From NCBI GenBank assembly GCA_963573385.1, contig CAUYLG010034930.1, positions 146,225 to 210,224 on the forward strand: a stretch of 64,000 bases of DNA. The letters run 5' to 3'. Position numbers and translations under genes: made by a program. The notes under the pieces were generated by a model. That model worked only from the letters and a program-made list of their open reading frames with translations, was not told the origin of the DNA and ran no database searches. Shown piece after piece: positions 26,303 through 39,211 of this stretch (position 1 is its first letter; each line of letters starts with the position of its first letter). This DNA is from Cacajao melanocephalus. Lineage: Eukaryota > Chordata > Mammalia > Primates > Pitheciidae.

Positions 26303-26998
26303 TCCAGAGTGCATGATGGGGGATACTTAACAAAAGTTTCTGAGTTAAAAGATCATTATTCTCTAAATTTATCTTGAAAAACAAATTTTGTTTTGCCCCC
26401 AAAGGGTTCAACTTTAATTTCAGTCCTACTTGAAAAATATTTCTCTGGATCTAGGTTTCATCATTGGTATATGGAACATTCTGTATTCTAGGTTTGGGTC
26501 AAGATTCCAAAATAGTAATTTTTATTACTATATTTAAAATATTATAAAGTCTGTGACTAGACATTAGAACACTAATACAAATTTTTAATTCCTAAATTAT
26601 CTTTGTTTATATATTTTAAATTATCTTACACACCAAGATGTAATCAATAATTGATAAGTGAACTATAATTATGAATACTTACACTACATTGTGCTATGTG
26701 GTTTAAGCAATGCATTTTTTAAAATCAAGTGTATTTCTTAACTTCCTGGTTTGATAAAATTAAGATTTCATAGACACGCACCTGTCCAGTGTAAAATTTA
26801 GTAGACTTTCTTATATCAGGAAATTAAAGAAACACTTCATTTAAGTGTAAACCTGAAATTTCTATTAGAGAAACCATCAAATAATTTAAAAGAGATTTAT
26901 CAGTGAATTTTGTTGGTTTAATCAGTATTAACCATCTTTTCCACCGTTCATTCTGAAATTTCTCAAGTGTAAAGCAGAAGAAAAGACAGCTTCTTTAA

Positions 26999-29900
26999 AC
27001 TTTTGTTTTAGGTTCAGGGGTACATATTTAGGTTTGTAATATAGGTAAATTGAGTGTCAGGGGGTTTGGCGTGCAAATTATTTCATCACCCAGGTAAGAA
27101 GCATAGCAACCAATAGGTGGTTTTTTGATCCTTTCCCTTCTCCCACACTATACACTCAAATAGGTCGCAGTGTCTGTTGTTCCCTTCTTTGTATCCACAT
27201 GTACTCAATATTTAGCTTCTACTTGTAAGCGAGAACATGAGGGTTGGTTTTCTGTTCCTGCTTTAGTTCACTTAGGATAATGGCCTCTAGCTCCACTCAT
27301 GTTGCTTCAATGAACACGATCTTGTGCTTTTTACGGCTGCATTGTATTCCACAGTGTATATCTGCCACATTTTCTTTATCCAGTCTACTCTAATGGCCAT
27401 TTAGGTTGATTCCATCTTTGCTATTGTGAATGGTGCTATGATGAATATGGTAGAATGACTAACATTCCTTTGGGAATATACCCAATAATGGGATTGCTGG
27501 GTTGAATCACACTTCTGTTTTAAGTTCTTTGGGAAATCGCCACACTGCTTACTACAATGGCTGAACTAATTTTCATCCCAACAAGCAGTGTATAACATTC
27601 CTCTTTCTTCACAGCCTCACCAGCATCTGTCACTATTTGACTTCTTAATAATAGCCATTCAGACTGGTGTAAGATAGTATCTCTCTGTGGTTTTGATTTG
27701 CATTGCACTAATGATTCATGACATTAAGTGCTTGTTCATAAATTGTTGGCTGTGCACGTCTTCTTTTGAAAAGTGTCTGTTCATGTCTTTGGGCCACTTT
27801 TCAATGGGGTCATTTTTTGATTGCTAATATGTTTAATTTCCTTACAGATTCTCTATATTAGACCTTTGTCAGATGCATAGGTTACAAATATCTTCTCCCA
27901 TTCTGTATGCTGTCTGTTTATTCTGTTGATAGTTTCTTTTGCTGTGCAGAAACTCTTTAATTAGGTGGTCTCATTTGTCAATTTTTGTTTTTGTTGCAAT
28001 TGCTTTTGATGTCTCCATCATGCAATCTTTGCCAGGGAATATGACTATAATAATATTTCCTAGGATATTGTCAGGGTTTTTATAGTTTTAGGTTTCCATT
28101 TGTGTTTAATGTCTTGAGTTGATTTATGTAAGGATGGGATCCAGTTTCAATCTTCTGCATATGGCTGGCCAGTTATCCCAGCACCATTTATTGAAAAGGA
28201 AGTCTTTGTCTCATTGGTTGTGTGTGTGAGTTTTGTTGATTAGGGTTGCAGGTGTCTGGCTTTTTCTCTGGGCTTTCTATTCTGTTCCATTGGTCTATGT
28301 GTTTGCTCTTTTTTCTTTTTCTTATCACTAGCATGTTGTTTTCATTATGTAGGCTTGTAGTGTAAAGTCAGGTAGTGCGATGACTCCAGCTTTGTTCTTT
28401 TTGCTTAGAATTTCTTGGGCTATTGGGGCTCTTTTTTGGTTATATATGCATTATACAATAGGTATTTCTATTTCTGTGCAGAATGTCGTTGGTAGTTTGG
28501 AATAGCATTCGATCTGTAAGTTGCTTTGGGCAGTGTGGCCATTTTAATAATATTTATTCTTCCTATCTATGAGCATGAAATGTTCTTCCACTCCACCAAT
28601 CATCTCAGATTTCTTTTAGCAGTATTTTGTAATTCTCATTGTAGAGATCTTTCACTTCCCTAGTTAGCTGCATTCCTAGGTGTTTCATACTGTTTGTGGC
28701 TATTGTGAATGGGATTGTTTTCTTTATTTGACTCTCAGCTTGGACGCTGTTGATGGATACAAGTGTTACTGATTTTTGTACACTAATTTTGTATTCTGAA
28801 GCTTTGCTAAAGTTGTTTATAAGATCTAGGAGCTCTGGGGCGTAGACTATGGGGTTTTCTAGGTATAGAATCATATTGTCTGCAAACAGAGATAGCTTGA
28901 CTTCCTCTCTTCCTATTTGGATGGCCTTTATTTATTTCTCCTGCCTGATTGCTCTGGCTAGGACTTCTAGAACTATGTTGAATGGAAATGGTGAGAATGG
29001 TCATCCTCGTCTTGTTCCAGTTCTCAAGGGGAATGCTTCCAGCTTCTACCTCTTCACTATGATGTGGCTGTGATTATATTACAGATGGATCTTATTATTT
29101 TGAGGCATATTCCTTCAGTGTTTAGTTTGCTGAAGGTTCGTAACATAATATTTATTAAAAGCCTTTCTGTATCTATTGAGTTATGTGCTATAAGTTTTTA
29201 GCTCTATTTATGTGATGAATCACATTTATTGATTTGCAAATGTTGAAACAAACTTGCATCCAGAAATAAAGCCTACCTCATCATGGTGGAATACCTTGTT
29301 TGTGTGCTGCTGGATTCAGTTTGTTTGTATTTTGTTGAGGACTTTTACATCAATGTTCATCAAGGATATTGGCCTGAACTTTTCTTTTTTTGTTGTTGTG
29401 TCTCTAGCAGGTTTTGGTATCAGGATGGTGCTGTCCTCATAGAATGAGTTAGGGAGGAGTGTGTCCTATTCAATTTTTTGGAATAGTTTCAGTAGGACTG
29501 GTACCACCTCTTCTTTATACATCTGGTAGAACTCAGTTGTGAAACCATCTGGTCCTAGGCTTTTTCTGGTTGGTAGTCTTTTTATTACTGATTCAATTTT
29601 GGAACTCATTATTGGTCTGTTCAGGATGAGATTTCTTCTGGGTTTCACCTTGGGAGATTGTATGTCTCCAGGAATTTATCCATTTCTTCCAGGCTTTCTA
29701 GTAGATAGAGGTGTGCATAGATGTGTTTATAGTAGTCTCTGAGGGATTTTTGTATTTCTTGGGGGTCAGTGGTAATGTCCTCTTTGTTATTTCCTATTGT
29801 GTTTATTTGGATCCTCTCTCTTCTCTTATTAATCTAGCTAGTGGTATGTCAATCTTATTTATTCTTTCAAATAACCAACTCCAGGATTTGTTGATCCTTT

Positions 29901-31654
29901 GTATAATTTTTTGCTTCTCAGTTTCATTCATTTCAGGTCTGATTTTGGTTATTTCTTATCTTCTGCTACCTTTGGGGTTGATTTGCTCTTGACTTTCTAG
30001 TTTCTCTAGGTGTGATGTTAGGTTATGAATTTGAGATCTTTCTAATTTTTTTATGTGGGCATATAGCATTATAAATGTTTCTCTTAACACTGCTTTAGGT
30101 AGGGCCCAGAAATTCTGTTAGGTTTTATCTTTGTTCTCATTAGTTTCAAGGAATTTCCTTATTACTCCGTTTTTTTGTTTGTTTTTTGTTTTTTTTTTTT
30201 GTGGGGGAGGGGGTAAGAGAGAGAGTTCTGTAGATGTTCGTTAGATCTATTTGGTCAAGTGTGGAATTCAGGTCCCAAATACCTTCATTATTTTCTGCTC
30301 TAATGATCTAATGTTGTCAATGGGGTGTTGACATCTTCCTCTATTCCCGTGTGGTTATCTACATCTTTTTGTAAGTCTCTAAGAACTTGTTTTATGAATG
30401 TGGGTGGTCCTGTCTTGGGTGTATATATATTTAGGATAGCTATGTTTTCTTGTTGAGTTGATTCCTTCACCATTATGTAATGCCCTTTTTTGTCTTTTTT
30501 GATTGTTGTTGGTTTAAAGTCTGTTTTGTCTGAAATTAGAATACAGCCCCTGCTTTTTACTGTTTACTTTGTGGATTTTTTTCCAACCCTTTACTATGAG
30601 CCTGTGGGTTTCATTGCATGTGGGATGGGTATCTTGAAGACAGCAAGTCTTGCTTCTTTATACGATTTGCCACTTTGTGCCTTTTAATTGGGGCATTTAG
30701 ACCATATACATTCAATGTTATTGTTGATATGTGCAGATTTCATCATATTATCTTCTTGTTAGCTGGTTATTATGTAGACTTGATTGTGTGGTTGCTGTAT
30801 AGTGACAGTGATTTATGTAGTTAAGTGTCTTTTCATGGTGGCTAGTAACATTCTTTCCTTCTAATTAGCACTCCCTTCAGGACCTCTTATAAAACAGGTC
30901 TGGTGGTAACAAATTCCCTTAGCATTTGCTCCTCTGAAAAGGATCTTATTTCTTCTTCATCTACAAAGTTTAGTTTCAATGGATATGAAACTCTCAGTTG
31001 CAATTTATTTTTTTGCATAACGCTTCATATAGGCCCCTAATCTCTTCTGGCTTGTAGAGTTTCTGCTCAAATGTCTGCTGTTAGCCTGATGGGGTTTCCT
31101 TTGTAGGTGACCTGCCCCTTCTCTATAGCTGCTTTGAACATTTTTTTTCTCTTACTTGAGTCTTAGGGAATCATATGACTACATATCTTGTTGATGATCA
31201 TCTTGTAATACCTTGCAGGGATTCTCTGCATTTCCTGAATTCAAATGTTGGAGAACTGGTCTTCGAGCTCTGAGGTTCTTTATTCAGCTTGGTTTATTCT
31301 GCTTGTAATATTTGCAATTATATTATGAAATTCTTGAAGTGAATTTTTCAGCTCTGTCAGGTCAGTTTGGTTCTTTCTTAAAATGGCTATTTCACCTTTC
31401 AGTTCTGTATCATTTTATTTCATTCCTTATAGTTCTTGGATTGGGTTTCAAGTTTCTCCTGAATCTTGATGACCTTTGTTCCTACCCTTTGCTCCTATTC
31501 TGAATTTGATGTCTGTCATTTCAATCATTTTCGCCTGGTGAAGAACAATTGCTGAAGAACTAGTGTATGTCATGTGGAGGTAACAAGACACTCTGGCTTT
31601 TTGAGTTACCAGGTTTCTTGATCTGGTCTTTCTCAGTAAGCTAATGCTCCTTCA
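26999..31654 (-). mobile_element. Long L1 (L1PB/L1MA-grade), 5'-truncated in ORF1
   Basis: Read on the minus strand: part of ORF1 with its coiled-coil region (about 31650-31050), the inter-ORF spacer, ORF2 endonuclease (about 31000-30200), reverse transcriptase (about 29650-28500) and C-terminal region, then a 3' UTR ending near 26999. ORF2 is broken by many stops and frameshifts; the longest open pieces are 28605-28874 and 29466-29648. A diverged target-site duplication of 18 bases with 15 matches lies at 26981-26998 and 31655-31672. A G-rich, T-rich insertion sits at 30170-30225. The element is in the same orientation as CTNND2 and is inactive. Confidence 0.93.
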
Positions 31655-31898
31655 AAAAGACTGTTTTTTTAATGCTAATAGTATGCTAAAACTTTGTGCC
31701 TGGATTGAACATAAAATCCAGAAAAGAAAAGCAAAATAATTTTAAACAGTTATAAAGTCTATGCTGCAAGCACTACAAAATTATTAACAAGAGGCTGATC
31801 CAAGAGTATAGAAAAATTTTTTTAAATATAACTTCTATCCGATCTGAGTGGAAAAAAATACAGTACTCAAAAACTGAGTAATAGATAAAACAATTGTT

Positions 31899-32719
31899 TA
31901 GTTGTTATGTGAAAAGTCAATAATCACCTCTCAGTATTTTAAGAATATATTTAAACTGATAAATTAAAGGAAATGTAATTTCAGTATAAAAATTCATACT
32001 ACCATTATAAAATGTTGCTTAAAACATTGATAAATTACACAATATCTGGTTTACAAATATTCAAACAACTTAGAAAAATAAAAACAAGATAAAGACAAAT
32101 TTCTCAAAAGTCATATTTTATGGGTATTCTGCTAGTTTTCCCTTATCCATTTACATATATATGTAAAGATACACACATATACATATACACATGTGCATAC
32201 ATATACATACACACAAACACACACATACACTCTTAACAAAAATCTGATGATGCTATATACATTATCCTGTAACATTTTTTTTTTCAATCAGTATGTCTTG
32301 GAGACCATTTCAGACCATTACTTACGAATTTATCATGTTGTTTAAATCAGTATGCAGCTATCCCATTGTACTGATGTATCATTTTTAGTTTTCTCCTCTA
32401 CAAATGCTTTTTTCATTGCACTGCTTTTAGTTTTTATCTGAAAAGTCAATAATGACCTCTAAGTATTTTAAGAATATATTTAAACTGATAAGTTAAAGGA
32501 AATGTAACTCCAATATACAAATTTATTAATACCATTATAAAATGTTGCTTAACACATTGAAAAATTACACATTTAGTTTTCAGATATTCATACAACTTAA
32601 TAAAAACATATAGACAAATTTCTGAGCAGTCACATTTTATGGGTATTCTGTTAGTTTTCCCTTATCTATTTACATATATATGTAAAGGTACACACATATA
32701 CATATACACATGCACAAAG

Positions 32720-32758
<39 letters not shown>

Positions 32759-32950
32759 TAACAAAAATTTGATGATGCTATAGATATTGTTCTGTGACTT
32801 TTTTTTTTCCAATCAGTATGACCTGGAGACCATTTCAGCTCATTACTTATGAATTTATCATGTTGTTTAAATCTGTATGCAGCTATCCCATTGTATTGAT
32901 GTATCATTTTTAGTACTCTCTACGAATGCATTTTTCATTTCGCTCAAATA
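31899..32950. repeat. Two-copy 529-base tandem duplication
   Basis: Copy 1 (31899-32427) and copy 2 (32428 to about 32950) abut head to tail. Both start TAGTT(G/T)TTAT(G/C)TGAAAAG and share every landmark at an offset of 529, including ACATATATATGTAAAG and the (CA)-rich tract. By eye roughly one base in ten to fifteen differs. The (CA) tract is longer and purer in copy 2 (32725-32758). Confidence 0.95.
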
Positions 32951-33180
32951 TAGGTGTTGAAATCAGAATCACTTTATAAGGGTGTATGTGTGTATGTGTA
33001 TTATTTTGGAATAAATTCCTAGAAATGAATTTGCTGTGTCTAAGAATACAAACATCTTAAGCTGTGACAGATGCTGCCATCTTGTTCCCAAAGCCTTTCC
33101 AAAGGAGACTTCATCAACAACATAAAGGAATGACAAATTACATGCACTTTGGCAAGCACAGATATAAGTGATCATTTAAA
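31899..33180 (-). mobile_element. Ancient L1M 3' fragment carrying a tandem duplication
   Basis: TCTTGGAGACCATTTCAGACC, GCAGCTATCCCATTGTACTGATGTATC, GGAATAAATTCCTAGAAATGAATTTGCTG and GCTGTGACAGATGCTGCC follow in order the 3' end of an L1MC/L1ME-grade element on the minus strand. The first two blocks occur twice because of the 529-base duplication listed next. Confidence 0.75.
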
Positions 33181-33767
33181 TTTTTAATAATCTGATAGTT
33201 AAAATGTAATTTATAATTGTTTTGTAAAAAATGACATTTTAAAATGTAGAGTCCATTAGACAACAAGCTGATTCCAATAACAGAAAACATCAGTCATTTT
33301 TCTATGACTTATCAAGTTAGTGTTGTTATTTTTCTCTTATAGCACTTTACAGAATTTACTGCAATTGCAGATAAAAATCTTCTGACCCCTACATCCATTG
33401 TATAAAGTCATTACTTTTAACTTCATTTCGCAAATGTAGAAAGAGGAGACGCATGTAAAATAAATAAGATGTACAGTCTCAGAGGGTAGTAGGGGCAGTC
33501 AACGATTTTAAACTAAATTTCTGACACCTTGTCATGTATTATTTTGATTAGAACCCAGAACAGTCAATGTTTGGATGTAACAGTTCTTTTGCATATACAT
33601 CCTATTATGAAACAATACACATTAGTTTCAAGGAAGTTGTTTTTATAATTTTAGATTAATCCTTCAGTTTTGTCACTAGACAGTAATTACTTTTGAAATC
33701 CCGAAGATAAGAAGCCATAGTTTTAATTCCCTATATTACCAATATCTATTTACAATTTGTAATTAAT

Positions 33768-34070
33768 AATAATTGTATACATTCATGGGGGAGTGCAACA
33801 TGATGCTTTGATATATATTTAAGGTGTGGAATGATTAAGTCAGAATAGCTAACACATTTATCGCCTCAAATACATTTTTTCTGGCAAATAAAAAATTTCA
33901 CCCCTACTCTTTTACCAATATTGAAATATGCAATGCAGTTACTTTAGTTACTATTCTGTATAATAGATCAGGAAGCTCATTCATCCTGTCTAACTGAAAC
34001 TTTGCACCTTTTGACAAATATTTCCCCTTTCCCCATCCACCTAGGCTTAGCATCTGGTAACAACCACACA
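33768..34070 (-). mobile_element. L1M (L1MA/L1MB-grade) 3' end fragment
   Basis: CATTCATGGGGGAGTGCAACATGATG, TTGATATATATTTAAGGTGTGG, CACATTTATCGCCTCAAATAC and GGCTTAGCATCTGGTAACAACCAC follow the reverse complement of the L1MA/L1MB 3' UTR. It ends where a younger L1 is inserted and does not resume on the far side. Confidence 0.8.
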
Positions 34071-34081
34071 GTATCTTTTTA

Positions 34082-34445
34082 TTATTATACTTTAAGTTTA
34101 GGGGTACATGTGCAGATTTTGCGGGTTTGTAACATAGGTATACACATGCCATGGTGGTGGTTTGCTGCATCCATTGTCTCATCATCTACATTAGGTATTT
34201 CTCCTAATGCTATCCCTCCCTAATCCCCCCATTCCCTGTTATTCCTCCCCTAGGCCCCACCGCCCAGGTCCCGGTGTGTGATGTTCCCCTCCCTGTGTCC
34301 ATGTGTTCTCATTGTCCAACACCCACTTATGAGTGAGAACATGCTGTGTTTGGTTTTCTGTTCTTTTGTCAATTTGCTGAGAATGATGGTTTCCAGTTTC
34401 ATCCATGTCCCTGCAAAGGACATGAACTCCTCCTTTTTTAGGGTT
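34082..34445 (-). mobile_element. 5'-truncated L1PA-grade L1 3' end, nested
   Basis: Reverse-oriented L1 tail (TTATACTTTAAGTTTAGGG), 3' UTR and the end of ORF2, cut at 34445. An 11-base target-site duplication with one mismatch lies at 34071-34081 (GTATCTTTTTA) and 34446-34456 (GCATCTTTTTA). It sits at the edge of the older L1M fragment. Confidence 0.95.
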
Positions 34446-35170
34446 GCATCTTTTTAATGTGTTGTAAAGACGATTATCTTCTAAACGACCATGCTTATTC
34501 AAAACTCCAAAAGCAAATTTCAGAAAAGCTGTAATTTCTCTGTGTTTACAATTATTTTATGTAATCATATTTTAAATCTTAGATATGAGTAAATAGGTTT
34601 GTTTAAAATGTCATATTCCCAGTCTAAAAATGGTAATATTTAACATTTCAAAATTCATTTGTACCATTCTCTTCTGTACTTTTAAAAGTAATTTCTCTGA
34701 CCAATTAAATGATTCTATGTTTAGGAAAACTCTCCTTATGGCATTAGGCTTCACATATTTTATTTTCTTCATTCTTTCTTTTCAGTACATTTAGAATGTT
34801 TCAAATCAGGAGCAGTTACTACTCTCTAATACATAAATTATTGTTGAATAAAATGTCAAATATTTTAATGTTTAGGTGTAAGAAAATCAGTCAGTTATAA
34901 ATGTTCAAAATATTAGACAAATTTAAAATAAAACAAGAATAACCTATAGAAAAAAGAAACTTTGGCTTTATGTCAAAAAACAAAACTTTTGTAAATTAGA
35001 TAGGAAGCACTTCCTTCTTTACACAGAAATATTTTAGCATGATTTGTCTTTCTGAAGAGAGAGGTCCAAGCATGAACCTAATTGGAATCTTTTTATGTCC
35101 CTGTTTTTTGACAAACTGTCATCTCCAAACGACAATTGGGAGATGAAATTTTAATCAATTAGGGATGATT

Positions 35171-35369
35171 ATTTATTTATTTTCAATTTTTTGAGACGGA
35201 ATGTTACTCTGTTACCCAGGCTGGAGTGCAGTGGCACAATCTCGGCTCACTGTAACCTCCGCCTCCCGGATTCAAGTGATTCTCTGCCTCAGCCTCCCGA
35301 GTAGCTAGAATTACAGGCACCCACCACTACGCCAGCTAATTTTTGTAGTTTTAGTAGAGACAGGGTTTG
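35171..35369 (-). mobile_element. 5'-truncated Alu SINE
   Basis: Right arm and linker of an Alu in reverse orientation, from the T-rich tail (with ATTT units) to GTAGAGACAGGGTTT. The distal left arm is absent. Confidence 0.95.
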
Positions 35370-35804
35370 CAAAAATGGTTTTATGTTCCATCTATTGTGA
35401 AACCCTTACTAACCTGGAGGAGCTAGTAAAAGCATAATTGCAAAGGCTTAAAATCAGAATTTTCTTTTTATAAACATGTCCAAGGGTCTTAAAGAAAATG
35501 ATACATAAAGATAAATCAACATTATGTTTCCTTTTAAAATCTCAATTATGCAAACATGGTAAGGTATATAGATTTTTTGTTAGACAAAGCATAAATATTC
35601 AACTACAAAAGGTTTTTTCTATATTTACTTTATAATCAGGTTTATTATCAATTAATTTTTCTATGTGTTAGATTAAAAAGCTATAAAAATGCATGTTAGT
35701 GTCATACTAAAATTGGCATGTATGCTAAAGATTATTATCTATACACAGATCATTATGCATATGAGGTAATAAAATTCTAAGTTATAAAGAGAAATTTTTA
35801 CAGT

Positions 35805-36030
35805 GTAATAATACTGATTGTATACGTACTATGGACCTGGCATTATTCTAAGCTCTTCGCCAGTACTGACTCAATTAATACAGCAATGCTATGCTTCAGT
35901 TCTATTAGTATCCTCTTTTCTAGATGATGGAACTGAGATCCAGAGACATTAACCCCCCCAAGGTGGCAAAGGAAAGGGCTATTGTTTAAACATACATAGC
36001 TTATGGTTCAGTCACTACACTGTGCTGCTA
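35805..36030 (+). mobile_element. MIR SINE
   Basis: Nearly complete: GTACTATGGACCTGGCATTATTCTAAG, TCTTTTCTAGATGATGGAACTGAGATCC, GAGACATTAACCC and the 3' part CAGTCACTACACTGTGCTGC. Diverged but colinear. Confidence 0.75.
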
Positions 36031-36984
36031 ATCTACTGGATGCCTCTTAATACTAATATCAGTTTGGTAAATTATTCATTAATTAAAAAATCATTCATGG
36101 ACCACATACTTTGCCAAGTAAAGTACTTGGCATTGAGTATAGGATGCCAAAAAAAATTCTTATTTATCCCTTCTTCCTACTTTGGAGGAGCCATAGGTAA
36201 AACAATTAATATAGTAATTGAATCTAAAGCATGCATTTTTGTTATGAAGAAGGAAGGTCTGTAAGTAGGAATGACTTCAGTGAGCTTATTACTTTGGTGT
36301 TCTAGTGCCTACCACAATGGCCAACAAGTATTCTAGAAGCTCTTGTAAATGGCTCCATTCTGCAATCCTTATTACCCAGCCCCTCACTGCACCTGTGGTC
36401 ATCTGTCTACTCCATGGGAGTCTGGGACCCTTCTGCCTCCACTGGTTAAGGGGCGACTGCCAGGAGTTAGCTGTGCTGCTTCCAAACCCAACATTCCAAT
36501 TTTGTCTAACAATTATATTACGTGATTAAACATACGTAAGACAGTAAGACATAACTGCATCAAGAATAGTTTTTGTCATTTTATGAATACTTGCTGAAAT
36601 TCCTTTAAGATAAGCCATTAAAAAATGCTGTGGAATTATAGATAAGATCATTGTAAACAGCAAAGGAAAAATAATAAACATCTAGAAGGATTCTTCTTTA
36701 AAATACTTGGTAAGTGTCTTAGATTCCTTGCTTTAAATCAACAAACTGCAAATCCTAAAGGAAGGAAGGAAGAATAGGGATCGAAGCAGCCAGAATGCTC
36801 GTTTGGTATTATGACGAGCAGATTCACATTGAAATAACTGACCTAGGTCCTATATAGTTAGTGAACACAGGTACAATTAAGTTAAAAATAAAATGAATAC
36901 AGCATTTAAGTAGTTTTTTTTTAATGATTCCCTATTTTAAATGACTTTTCTTAACTCAATCACTTGGTTAAAAAGTTTTTACCA

Positions 36985-37023
36985 ACCAGTGTCTCAATAT
37001 TTATTGGTTGAATGAAAGAAAGA
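36985..37023 (+). mobile_element. Possible L2 tail
   Basis: CAATATTTATTGGTTGAATGAAAGAAAG resembles only the terminal bases of L2. Too short to be certain. Confidence 0.3.
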
Positions 37024-37099
37024 ATGAACAGTAAGTGAATTGATCGTGTGTAACCTATTCTGACTGCTATGTGATTGTTTAGTTGGTCTTTTCATTGTA

Positions 37100-37400
37100 T
37101 GAATATTTGTTTTGCCTGGAATCATTTACTTACCAGATCAATCAGTCATTTATTAACTTAATTAAGAAACAAGTGGGTACTGGTACTTGATGATGTCAAT
37201 AATTCCAGCAAAGACGATGATACTGCAGTGTTGAAGCCTGTTTTGTTTCGCCTGGAATCTGCCTCTGCTCCCTTGTGACTCCGTCTGCGCACAGCATCCG
37301 CGTGAGGCAATGCACTTGATAGACCAATTTCATGAAACTGTAATTACTCTGAGAACGATGCTAAATTTAAATTGTACAAGTGACTGAATTTCAATTTAGA
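37100..37400. promoter_or_regulatory. Candidate conserved non-coding element
   Basis: A non-repeat stretch less AT-rich than its flanks that keeps several CpGs (around 37285 and 37305, and 37355). It holds the decamer GCCTGGAATC twice, at 37114-37123 and 37250-37259, plus homeodomain-like TAATTAC and AT-rich words. Function is inferred from composition only. Confidence 0.25.
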
Positions 37401-38374
37401 ATAACAAATCTACACATCATCTTATTGGAAAATCATTATCTAATTTCTGTGTACCACACATATAATTTGCACAATTGAGAAAAAAAAAGTCTCTCAATTA
37501 GCTATTTTTAAAAGTGAAACAGCTTTGTGAACTTTCAACAGAGGATTAAAGTTCCACTGATATACTGAACAAAGTGAACTATAGGAAGAAGAATATTAAC
37601 CAGAAATTAATTTGTAGATTTTATATTCAAGATGGTACAATATCTAGTCACAATCTAATCACTGTATAGGTACCAAGGGAAAAGTAAATAATAAAGTATT
37701 GAATTTTAATTTCATATATTTAAATTTGTATCAAAATATGTCAATAAACTCAAGTTATTAGAGTTGTTACCTACTGATTTAGAACAAACAACTGCAGTAC
37801 AGAAGATGAGCCTTGTATGAATAGAGGAACCTGTTTTGGCTGTAAAAGACTTCATTAGGTTTTCAAGTAGTGTAGGCCCTAACACTAATTATTTCTGATA
37901 CTATACACTATTTTATACAAAAAAAATGTGTAGCTTACATTGGTAACCAATAAAACTTCCTATTTAAAACATAAATTGATCCCATTAGTTACTGCAATGG
38001 GCAAATTTGGAAAACTAGATTCTACCACAATTAGAAAAAATGTGGAAACTGAAAAATGAAGAGACCAGGTCACATATATAGATTAAGTGATAATAGTCAA
38101 ATCAATAAGAGAAAACACTATGTTATCCACAGGCATACGTGATTTCTATTATATTCAGTTTCTATTATCTAGAAGATTAAATGCACCTTTAAATATAAAA
38201 ATATGCTTATTGATATAACTGGATAAAATTTCCATTTTACTTTGTCAATTTTAGAGTCCCCTACAAAAATGGCATCCATTCCACACATTTCTTCTTGGCA
38301 CACAGCAAAAACTACAGAAGGACATGAGCAGCCCTTGAGCAGCAGAAGGGAGAGTAAGGACTCTTTGCCCAGAC

Positions 38375-38510
38375 ATCTTATAAATGGGAGAGTAATGAGG
38401 CATAAAGAAATTAAGTAACATTTTCAAGGTCATACCCTGAGTCTTTAATAGAGCAGAGAATAGAACCATAAGTCTTGGCTATTAGACCTACACTGTAATG
38501 GCTAGAGCAT
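38375..38510 (+). mobile_element. MIR SINE fragment
   Basis: ATCTTATAAATGGGAGAGTAATGAGGC, AGAAATTAAGTAACATTTTCAAGGTC and ATAGAACCATAAGTC fit the MIR 3' half ('gatgaggaaactgaggc', 'ttaagtaacttgcccaaggtca', 'gattcgaacccagg'). Confidence 0.62.
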
Positions 38511-38967
38511 GCTTCCAATCTCGCACAATGAACCAAAATGAAGTACCTGGGACGAGACAAGCCTCAAATGTGCATATGAAACACTTGCTTATCCAAGAAA
38601 CTAAATGACCCAAAAGAGAATTATTTTGAAAAGTAAATTAAAGACAAAATAAAGCTCCATTACAATTTCCAAAGGAAAGCTTGCTTTAAGATGGATGATA
38701 GCGATCAAGCACATTTCTCCTTTGCTTGCTTTTATTCATGACGTATTTTGCAATGACCTTGTGAATTTAACCCAGGCCTTCATGATCAGTCCTGGAGTTG
38801 CCTGGAGCAGCTCTGTACAGCAGTGCATCTTCCAAATGGACTGGTCAAATCCCGGTACTGCCTTTTGTCTAGTTCTTTTCTCCTGCTCATATGTGGATTT
38901 GGATTTGAAACCACACATCTAGTTCACAAAAGAATAATTCACCAACTGAATTTTGCCTGGACAACTG

Positions 38968-39211
38968 TTGAGTTCTCATGAGATCTGGCTTTTTAAAAAT
39001 GTATAGCACTTCCCTTCACTCTCTCTATCCTGCTGGCCATGTGAAGACTATACATGATTCCTCTTCAGCTTCCCTCATGATTATATGTTTCCTGAGGCCT
39101 TCCCAGCCATGCTTCCTGTATACTCTGCAGACCCATGAGCCAATTAATCCTCTTTTCTTCATACTCAGTTTCAGGTAGTTCTTCATAGCACTGTGAGAAT
39201 GAACTAATACA
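38968..39211 (+). mobile_element. MST-type MaLR LTR, 5'-truncated
   Basis: GAGTTCTCATGAGATCTGG, CTGGCCATGTGAAGAC, TTTCCTGAGGCCTTCCCAGCC, ATGCTTCCTGTATA and the end TGAGAATGAACTAATACA are MSTA/MSTB landmarks. The 5' portion is missing. Confidence 0.88.

Noticed and set aside
28605..29648. Minus-strand frames resembling reverse transcriptase
   Set aside because: These are broken pieces of the L1 ORF2, not a host gene.
32160..32760. CRISPR-like spaced repeats
   Set aside because: The repeated words are (CA)/(TA) microsatellite tracts in two tandem copies of an L1M segment, in a vertebrate genome.
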